Source of the DNA: Planctomycetota bacterium
Lineage (GTDB): Bacteria > Planctomycetota > DG-23 > SLPQ01
Direction of reading: 5' to 3'
Length of the DNA: 12,141 nucleotides
NCBI GenBank assembly: GCA_021160625.1
Contig: JAGHCE010000059.1
Location: forward strand, 1 to 12,141
Below the pieces are notes generated by a model, which saw only the letters and a program-made list of their open reading frames with translations, searched no databases and had not been told where the DNA came from. Below are positions 6,948-12,141 of this stretch, one piece after another. Position numbers and translations under genes: made by a program. The first letter of the stretch is position 1; every line of letters begins with the position of its first letter.

Positions 6948-9155
6948 TTACAAGTCCACTTGCGTCTTGTGGGCAATTGGAAGAAACTTCGTCAACACTC
7001 TCGTGTACTCAGCGTAGTATGCATCCCAGTCGGTGTTTTCACCATACTCTTCTGGTCGAGTCCTTTCATTCTGGCTGATAAGATTTGCGCACACTGCCTC
7101 TGCCACGATTTCAGCAAGCAGAACTCTGAAGTGTTTCTGCTCCTGCCCGGAAAAACTCGGCGGCGACCCAAGATATCTGCGGAGTGACGAGTGCCGCGTT
7201 CCGATTTGAAGTACATTGGCTTTCCACATATACCTTTGGTTGACAAAGTCATCGTCCTTCAACTCGATTTTTATCGTCGCCCCCCGTTGCTGGATGGAAG
7301 ACACTTTGCAATCACAGTCGTGCCCTGGGATGCTGGCAGTGAGAGTTGCCTTGCACCCCGGCGTGCGTGCAGTCAGCCGAAGTCTGCAAAGCGCAATGCC
7401 GAGCTCCGGGCGAGCCTTGAGAATTCGGCTCCCTTCAAGCTTGAATGCTCTGTCCGAAGAAGTAACCGTAACCGGTGTATCTTGCGAAACGACGGAAGGG
7501 AAAGGAGCATACAATGTGATGCCCTTTTTTTGACCAACCCGTACCGTGTAGGTTTTCTTCTCGAACTTGAACTCTCGAACATCCGCATATTTCTCTTTCT
7601 CAGAATCAAGCACCTCAACACAGCTCTCCGCAACAATGGAGCCAACCCGGACTTTTAGCGCAGTGGCTTTTGTGGCCGTGATGCCCTTCACTGACCAGAC
7701 ACATCGCAGAACACCCTTGCGGTTAGGGTGAGCCTCAAGGGTATCGAATCGCTTGCTGGCACGGATCTCATCCGTCTCACACGAGATTTGGACCGAATCA
7801 CCCACGGCAAACTCAGGGAATGCTTCCTGCTTGATATTCAACCAGAACTGAACACTCTGCCCGACGACAATCTGCGTATAGACTGGAACGAGACTGAATC
7901 CACTCTTTTCAAACGCGCTGCCGCCCACCGTGTCATCTGCATCGCGTGCCGTCTCGTCTTCATCCAAGTTTTGACTCATAAACTTCGCTGCCGCTCGCTC
8001 AAGCGCGCGAAGGCGTTTTCGGGTCTCGCCGCTCTCGATTTTCGCTTGGTTGCTTTCTGCTTGTTTTCGCTCCTCCTCTACAAGAGGACGAAGACGCTTG
8101 AGAGCTTCCCCGAAAAGAGCCTGAACAAATGGATGGTCACGATGAAGCCCTTCTTTTCGGCCCGAATCGATTATCCCTGAAGGGTTACTTTTTTTGGGCG
8201 GAAGATCCTTTTCGTATCTCTCGTCCGATTCGTTGGCAAGGTCGTCAATGTACTCACAAGTCAGTTTCCCGTAGAACCACTTGGCATGGGGGTCATTCTC
8301 AAGTTCCGGTGCAAAGAGCGTTGCCTCGTGGATGGCGTGTTTGGACTTGACCAGTATCCCGCCCATTCGGAACCGCCCCTTGCGATCCTCAAATCGTTTC
8401 TTGGCCCGTTTGACAATGAGTTTCGCCGTAGCATTCGGATACCTTGGAATCTTGAAGGTTTCCTTCAGATGCTCTTTCCCTTGGATGACGGGAGCCTTCA
8501 CAACGTCCTTTCGCCCCTTGTTCACGTCGTAGAGGACCACTTCGCGGTCTGGAGACGCAATGATATCCCGCAGCGCCACAATCTTCCCAAGGTGGTCGAG
8601 GAGCTTCTTGTGCTGAGGGACAGCCTGTCTTGCAGAATCCACTTCAATGGTTACGACTGTCCCTGTACCTTCGAGAATCTTCAGCTGCTTCGAGTAGTGC
8701 TCATCAGCGTTTGATGCTGGCGGGTCGCGGCGAAATCTTCCCTGTCGAGTAATCTGGCATCTGTGGAATTGCCCATCCCGTGCAATGGATTCAAATGTGA
8801 CTTTGCCGAGGATTGCGACATCCTTTGCTCCTCGCGAATAATTGCCGCGAACAGATTCTCCGTTTTCCATACCACTTACGCGGTTCCCCAAACGGGCAAG
8901 TTTCTCTTCCATATCATCACTTGTCATCCCGTCAGCGAAATCGCGAACCTTGATAATGCTTGGGTTGGACTTTCGTCTCCGCTCCACCTCAATCTCGATA
9001 CGGCCCCGTTTCGCTTTGAGAATGACATATCGGTCATCAGCATTCGTGATTATTTCGATCAACGCATCATAGACGTCACGGATTGAGTGCTCGGCATTCT
9101 GCCGCCAATACCTCGGGCTACTCGTATCAAGTGGTTTCGATTTTGGCTTATCCAC
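6948..9155 (-). CDS. GHKL (MORC/Hsp90-like) ATPase with internal Ig-like domains
   Basis: The 735-residue product begins with a GHKL ATP-binding domain. The N box is EIITNADDR (E34, N38), the G1 box VRDFADGM (D72, G76; Ala74 where many GHKL proteins have Gly), and the G2 box RGNYSRGAKDVAILG (103-117). The domain and its transducer-like continuation run to about 350. A charged helical, probably coiled-coil segment follows (about 355-400). Then come two beta-rich segments of about 95 residues (about 418-515 and 528-622) that resemble Ig-like folds, each with a V-x-VG-Q repeat (VVGQ, RVGQ). A helical C-terminus (about 630-735) includes FRVLLAEIVAEAVCANL (676-692). No signal peptide or membrane segment is seen, so it is probably cytoplasmic. 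The GTG start at 9155 has AAGGGGG (9162-9168) 6 bases upstream. It lies 20 bases after the winged-helix gene. Related GHKL ATPases act as clamps on DNA or protein and some occur in restriction-like loci; the function here is not known. Confidence 0.85.
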   Translation of the reverse strand: MDKPKSKPLDTSSPRYWRQNAEHSIRDVYDALIEIITNADDRYVILKAKRGRIEIEVERRRKSNPSIIKVRDFADGMTSDDMEEKLARLGNRVSGMENGESVRGNYSRGAKDVAILGKVTFESIARDGQFHRCQITRQGRFRRDPPASNADEHYSKQLKILEGTGTVVTIEVDSARQAVPQHKKLLDHLGKIVALRDIIASPDREVVLYDVNKGRKDVVKAPVIQGKEHLKETFKIPRYPNATAKLIVKRAKKRFEDRKGRFRMGGILVKSKHAIHEATLFAPELENDPHAKWFYGKLTCEYIDDLANESDERYEKDLPPKKSNPSGIIDSGRKEGLHRDHPFVQALFGEALKRLRPLVEEERKQAESNQAKIESGETRKRLRALERAAAKFMSQNLDEDETARDADDTVGGSAFEKSGFSLVPVYTQIVVGQSVQFWLNIKQEAFPEFAVGDSVQISCETDEIRASKRFDTLEAHPNRKGVLRCVWSVKGITATKATALKVRVGSIVAESCVEVLDSEKEKYADVREFKFEKKTYTVRVGQKKGITLYAPFPSVVSQDTPVTVTSSDRAFKLEGSRILKARPELGIALCRLRLTARTPGCKATLTASIPGHDCDCKVSSIQQRGATIKIELKDDDFVNQRYMWKANVLQIGTRHSSLRRYLGSPPSFSGQEQKHFRVLLAEIVAEAVCANLISQNERTRPEEYGENTDWDAYYAEYTRVLTKFLPIAHKTQVDL

Positions 9156-9161
9156 AGGGCA

Positions 9162-9168
9162 CCCCCTT
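9162..9168 (-). promoter_or_regulatory. Ribosome binding site of the GHKL ATPase gene
   Basis: On the minus strand AAGGGGG lies 6 bases before the GTG at 9155-9153. It falls in the 20-base gap after the upstream gene. It supports the GTG start, since the next in-frame ATG (Met77) would remove the N box and part of the G1 box. Confidence 0.5.
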
Positions 9169-9175
9169 GTACTGT

Positions 9176-9808
9176 CTAAGAGTCGGCCATTTGCAACTCA
9201 AGTGATGCTTTACACTTCTCCAGGAAATTGAGAATCCTCGCATCTTCAGCTATCTGTCCGAGATTCGTCGCGCTCTCGAAACGCTTTTCCCAAGTATGTT
9301 TGTCAGCGTCGACTCTACAACGGAACAAGTCGGCCAAGTCCCCAAGCGAAGGGGCAAATCCTTCGGGGTTGCCCTGGAACTCTTCGTATAGATGGTGCCG
9401 ACGAATGCGAACCAGTTTTCGTTGATACTCTTGGCGGTGGCTGGTTTGCTCGCTGTAGTTCAATTCCTCGGATATTTTCGATTTGTTCTTGATGATCCAC
9501 TCAACCCCTGCCTGCGAGAGGATCCACCCATCGGAAACGGGAGCGGCTTTCGTGCGTGCGGGCTGTCCTGTGCCTCTTCCGGCACGTCCCGTAACCAGAG
9601 CACCGTATTTCTCCTTCCTGGCGTCCACGAGGGCAGTACGCGCAACATCCTTGTCAGGATATTCTCTGTGTTTTACCCAAGAAAACGAAGTGGGCGCCAG
9701 CTCGAAGCACTTCAGAGCGACGTCTTCTGTGGGAACGCGACGCGACACACCGTCCGAAAGATATAAAGCGTATACGGCAATTTGCCAATTGGGCAACTTA
9801 GTTTTCAT
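9176..9808 (-). CDS. Winged-helix-like protein partnered with the GHKL ATPase
   Basis: The product is 210 residues. The N-terminal half (about 5-107) reads like a winged-helix domain: a first helix WQIAVYALYLSDG (8-20), a second PTEDVALKCFELAP (26-39), an aromatic stretch FSWVKHREYPD (42-52), a recognition-like helix VARTALVDARKEKYG (55-69), then a wing of basic and Gly-rich residues (70-95) and a last strand/helix DGWILSQAGVEWI (93-105). The C-terminal half is helical and charged, with RKLVRIRRHH (130-139) a possible nucleic-acid or partner contact. I recall similar N-terminal halves in hypothetical proteins but cannot name a family. The ATG at 9808 has AAAGGA (9818-9823) 9 bases upstream. 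It is the first gene of a two-gene unit, 20 bases before the ATPase. It may be an operon regulator or a DNA-binding subunit of the ATPase. G+C is lower than in flanking genes. Confidence 0.75.
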   Translation of the reverse strand: MKTKLPNWQIAVYALYLSDGVSRRVPTEDVALKCFELAPTSFSWVKHREYPDKDVARTALVDARKEKYGALVTGRAGRGTGQPARTKAAPVSDGWILSQAGVEWIIKNKSKISEELNYSEQTSHRQEYQRKLVRIRRHHLYEEFQGNPEGFAPSLGDLADLFRCRVDADKHTWEKRFESATNLGQIAEDARILNFLEKCKASLELQMADS

Positions 9809-9879
9809 ATCGAGTTATCCTTTCCCGGCATTCCTCGGATTTCCCGAGCGGCAAAGCAGGAAGCAAAGCGCGAACACGT

Positions 9880-9885
9880 TTTATA
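9880..9885 (-). promoter_or_regulatory. Possible -10 box for the two-gene cassette
   Basis: On the minus strand TATAAA lies about 72 bases before the winged-helix ATG in an otherwise gene-free stretch. No good -35 hexamer was found 16-18 bases upstream of it, so this is a weak prediction. Confidence 0.25.
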
Positions 9886-10030
9886 AGTACAATCCAAGGT
9901 ATCTTCTACATCACCGCTTGCGACGAATCAAGCAAAAACATCGCTTCCTTGACCCGCGCGAAGTTCACAGGGGCGGTCTTGGCAACAGCCTTATACACAC
10001 ATTGGGGGAGACAAAAGCGCAAGGAAACAG

Positions 10031-10055
10031 GGCGCCGAAGCAGAAGCTTGGCGCT
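10031..10055 (-). terminator. Candidate terminator hairpin after hslU
   Basis: GCGCC (10032-10036) and AAGC (10038-10041) pair with GCTT (10046-10049) and GGCGC (10050-10054), giving nine base pairs with one bulged G and an AGAA loop. It lies about 32 bases beyond the hslU stop. On the minus strand the following sequence has only broken T runs (TTT, TT, TTTT), so termination strength is uncertain. Confidence 0.4.
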
Positions 10056-10086
10056 GGGTGGCGGACTTTCAGCCGACAGGCCCCGT

Positions 10087-11454
10087 CTACAGGATATACC
10101 GGCTGAGGTCCTCGTCTTTGACGATGTCGGCGAGGCGCTCTTTGACGTAGTCGGGGGTGATGTCTATTTCCTGGCCGCTGATGTCGGGGGCATGGAAAGA
10201 GGTTTCCTCGACGAGTTTTTCCATAACGGTCATAAGCCGGCGGGCACCGATGTTCTGCGAGCGGCTGTTGACCTCGGCCGCGATGCGCGCAACCTCCCTT
10301 AGCGACTTGTCCGAGAAGTGCAGTATGACCCCCTCGGTGGCCAGAAGCGCCTCGTACTGGCGCGTGAGGGCGTTTTTGGGCTCCTTCAGGATGCGGAAAA
10401 AGTCTCCCTCGGTCAGGCTGTCAAGCTCCACGCGGATGGGAAAGCGCCCCTGGAGCTCCGGGATGAGGTCCGAGGGCTTGGCCATATTGAACGCCCCTGC
10501 CGCAATAAATAGCACGTGGTCGGTCCGGACCATCCCGTGGCGGGTGTTGACGGTCGAGCCCTCGACGATGGGCAGCAGGTCGCGCTGGACGCCCTGGCGG
10601 GAGACGTCGGGGCCCTGCTTGGAGCCGGTGGAGGCAATCTTGTCGAGCTCGTCGATGAAGATAATCCCGGAGTTCTGGGCGCGGTTGAGGGCCTGCTCGA
10701 TGACCTTTTCGCTGTCGATGAGTTTCTCGGCTTCCTCGGACTTGAGGATCTCGCGTGCCTGCCTTACGGTGACCTTGCGGCGGCGCGTCTTCGGCGGGAC
10801 CATCTTCTCGAAGAAGTCGCGCACATCGCCTTCCATATCACCCAGGCCCATCGTGGAGAACATATGCACGGGGACGGCCTGCTCGCTGACGGAAAGCTCC
10901 ACCTCACGGCCGTCGAGCCTGCCGGTGTCGAGGAGTTCAGCAAGCTTCTCTCGCGTGTGTGTGCCGGGGGTGGTCACGGAACCGGCCACTTCTCCCTGGG
11001 GAGGGGTCTCCTGTGTCTGCGGATGCGACACAGGCGGTGCCGGCATAAGGACGTCGAGGAGGCGCTCACGGGCAAGATCCACGGCTTTCTCCTCGACGCG
11101 CTCCATCTCCCTTTTCCTCACCATCGAGACGGAGATGTCGACGAGCTCGCGCACCATCGACTCCACATCGCGGCCGTAGTAGCCCACCTCGGTGTACTTG
11201 GAGGCCTCCACCTTGACGAAAGGCGCCTCAACAAGCTGCGCCAGCCGCCGGGCGATCTCGGTCTTCCCGACGCCGGTGGGCCCAATCATAATGATGTTCT
11301 TCGGAGAGACCTCGTCGGCAAGGTCAGCGGGCAGCTGCAGACGCCGCCAGCGGTTCCTGACCGCGATCGCAACGCTTCGCTTCGCGTCGTCCTGGCCGAT
11401 GATGTACTTGTCGAGTTCCTCAACAATTCTGCGGGGGGTGAGATTATCGGTCAC
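10087..11454 (-). CDS. hslU: HslU, ATPase subunit of the HslVU protease
   Basis: HslU is the AAA+ unfoldase that caps the HslV peptidase, unfolding and threading cytoplasmic substrates into it. The 455-residue product opens with LTPRRIVEELDKYIIGQDDA (5-24) and has Walker A GPTGVGKT (58-65), the pore loop GYYG (91-94; usually GYVG, the aromatic Tyr kept), Walker B IIFIDELDKI (264-273), a GRFPIRVEL segment (336-344), and the family C-terminus SRYIL that inserts into HslV. It is about 12 residues longer than E. coli HslU. The extra length is probably a Pro/Thr-rich linker in the I domain (about 138-168, including PAPPVSHPQTQETPPQ). The start is GTG 11454, overlapping the hslV stop by 4 bases (GTGA) and giving the expected MTDNLTPR N-terminus; reading further upstream would run into hslV. 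Translation is probably coupled to hslV. The gene appears intact. Confidence 0.97.
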   Translation of the reverse strand: MTDNLTPRRIVEELDKYIIGQDDAKRSVAIAVRNRWRRLQLPADLADEVSPKNIIMIGPTGVGKTEIARRLAQLVEAPFVKVEASKYTEVGYYGRDVESMVRELVDISVSMVRKREMERVEEKAVDLARERLLDVLMPAPPVSHPQTQETPPQGEVAGSVTTPGTHTREKLAELLDTGRLDGREVELSVSEQAVPVHMFSTMGLGDMEGDVRDFFEKMVPPKTRRRKVTVRQAREILKSEEAEKLIDSEKVIEQALNRAQNSGIIFIDELDKIASTGSKQGPDVSRQGVQRDLLPIVEGSTVNTRHGMVRTDHVLFIAAGAFNMAKPSDLIPELQGRFPIRVELDSLTEGDFFRILKEPKNALTRQYEALLATEGVILHFSDKSLREVARIAAEVNSRSQNIGARRLMTVMEKLVEETSFHAPDISGQEIDITPDYVKERLADIVKDEDLSRYIL

Positions 11455-11978
11455 CTGATGACCTCCAAAACGATGTTGCTGTTGGAATAAACGCATATCC
11501 GGCCGGCGATTGTAAGGGCCTCGCGGACGATTGTCTCGGCGCCGAGCTCGGTATGCTGGAAAAGCGCCCGAGCGGCGGCCACGGCATACTGGCCGCCCGA
11601 GCCGATGCCGATGATGCCGTCTTCCGGCTGGATTACGTCGCCGGAACCTCCGACGAGCAGGCTCTCTTTGTTGTTGACGGCGACCAACAGCGACTCCAGC
11701 CGCCTCAGGTTCCTGTCGGTGCGCCACTCCTTGGCCAGCTCTATGGCGGCGCGGGCCAGGTTGTCCGGGTACTCCTTGAGCTTGGCCTCAAAGCGGTCCA
11801 GAAGAGCCATCGCATCGGCCGTGGCGCCTGCAAAACCCACCGCCACCTTGCCGTCGGCCAAAAGACGCACCTTCCGCGCGTCGGACTTCACGATCGTATC
11901 GCCCATCGTGACCTGCCCGTCGCCCCCTATGGCGACCTCGTCGCCGCGCCTTACCGAGAGTATCGTCGTCGAACGCAT
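11451..11978 (-). CDS. hslV: HslV, peptidase subunit of the HslVU protease
   Basis: HslV is the proteasome-related threonine peptidase that forms a double hexamer capped by HslU in the cytoplasm. The product is 175 residues, the usual size. It begins MRSTTILSVRRGDEVAIGGD; by alignment to E. coli (M-TTIVSVRR) the nucleophile is Thr4, so the first three residues would be a propeptide removed on maturation. K36 in DARKVRLL corresponds to the catalytic Lys33, and GSGGQYAVAAARAL (126-139) is the conserved C-terminal helix start. The ATG at 11978 is chosen because a consensus AAGGAGG lies 8 bases upstream; the frame stays open upstream to 12131 but that part lacks HslV-like sequence. It is the first gene of the hslVU pair. 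Many bacteria have xerC before hslV; the gene upstream lies beyond the window. Confidence 0.97.
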   Translation of the reverse strand: MRSTTILSVRRGDEVAIGGDGQVTMGDTIVKSDARKVRLLADGKVAVGFAGATADAMALLDRFEAKLKEYPDNLARAAIELAKEWRTDRNLRRLESLLVAVNNKESLLVGGSGDVIQPEDGIIGIGSGGQYAVAAARALFQHTELGAETIVREALTIAGRICVYSNSNIVLEVIR

Positions 11979-11986
11979 AAGCCGCG

Positions 11987-11993
11987 CCTCCTT
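11987..11993 (-). promoter_or_regulatory. Consensus ribosome binding site of hslV
   Basis: On the minus strand AAGGAGG, fully complementary to the 16S rRNA anti-Shine-Dalgarno, ends 8 bases before the ATG at 11978. It fixes the start and indicates strong translation. Confidence 0.75.
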
Positions 11994-12141
11994 GTGAGCC
12001 CCTGTTCCACAAAAGCGTAGCAACAAGGCGCTCATTGCGCAAGTAGGATAGGACAAAATCCACGGCCGCTTGTCTCCGGACGTCGGGACGGTTTTATCAA
12101 TTCCGCTCCGTATTCTGCCGATACACTCCACATAGCCGCCG
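11994..12141 (-). other. Region upstream of hslV
   Basis: This stretch holds no gene I can support. Searching the minus strand for a promoter gave only a weak pair, TTGCGC then TACGCT with 17 bases between, each matching the consensus at about 3 of 6 positions. No heat-shock (sigma-32) motif was recognised. The real promoter may be outside the window if hslVU is cotranscribed with an upstream gene. Confidence 0.3.

Larger units (their letters stand above)
9809..10086. other. Intergenic region between hslU and the two-gene cassette
   Basis: These 278 bases hold the leader of the cassette (ribosome site at 9818-9823, possible -10 at 9880-9885) and a candidate hslVU terminator hairpin (10031-10055). 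I see no convincing coding sequence or RNA gene. Composition changes from the G+C-rich hslU to the poorer cassette here, so the right edge of a transferred segment may lie inside it. No clear direct repeats flanking the cassette were found by eye. Confidence 0.5.

Noticed and set aside
7191..8714. Several plus-strand open frames opposite the GHKL gene
   Set aside because: They lie antisense to a well-supported 735-residue GHKL gene, lack recognisable domains and have no good ribosome sites.
6862..9876. Short similarity AGCGCGAAC at both edges of the cassette (about 6862 and 9867) as flanking direct repeats
   Set aside because: Only 9 exact bases, G+C-rich and not at clear junctions; chance is a sufficient explanation.
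9915..9938. GCTTG...CAAGC stem followed by AAAAA as a terminator
   Set aside because: Read on the minus strand the T run precedes the stem, and no plus-strand gene ends here.
11979..12131. A 51-residue N-terminal extension of HslV
   Set aside because: The consensus AAGGAGG before the ATG at 11978 and the conserved N-terminal Thr position show the true start; the extension has no HslV-like sequence.

Overview
The window is high-G+C bacterial chromosome from an organism I cannot name. Pointers are the bacterial aroB and dprA genes, a sugar-type (CUT1) ABC importer, hslVU, several GTG/TTG starts and strong AGGAGG-type ribosome binding sites. No rRNA, tRNA, CRISPR array or insertion sequence was seen, so taxonomy stays open; an uncultivated or environmental lineage is a guess.

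Layout. (1) Positions 1-785 (+) are the C-terminal end of an ATP-grasp ligase-like protein. (2) Positions 809-6783 (+) look like one transcription unit led by a good sigma-70-type promoter (TTGACG, 17 bases, TAAAAT). Its genes are aroB, dprA, a solute-binding protein and two membrane permeases of a CUT1 importer. The aroB/dprA junction overlaps by 4 bases, the two permease genes overlap by 1 base, and the other gaps are 28 and 36 bases. No ATPase subunit is encoded here. The second permease carries a discoidin (F5/8 type C)-like domain of about 135 residues in its first extracytoplasmic loop. (3) Positions 6784-6947 are a short convergent intergenic stretch with an imperfect palindrome. (4) Positions 6948-9808 (-) are a two-gene cassette of visibly lower G+C: a winged-helix-like protein followed by a 735-residue GHKL (Hsp90/MutL/MORC-type) ATPase with two apparent internal Ig-like domains. 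This looks acquired and is the best candidate for an undescribed system, possibly defence or conflict related. (5) Positions 10087-11978 (-) are hslV and hslU, the two subunits of the HslVU protease, overlapping by 4 bases and preceded by a consensus AAGGAGG site.

Working together: HslV and HslU form one ATP-dependent protease. The binding protein and two permeases form one importer, which needs an ATPase from elsewhere in the genome. The winged-helix and GHKL proteins are very likely co-expressed partners. aroB (chromosomal shikimate pathway) and dprA (DNA uptake/recombination) are housekeeping genes that share the importer's transcript.
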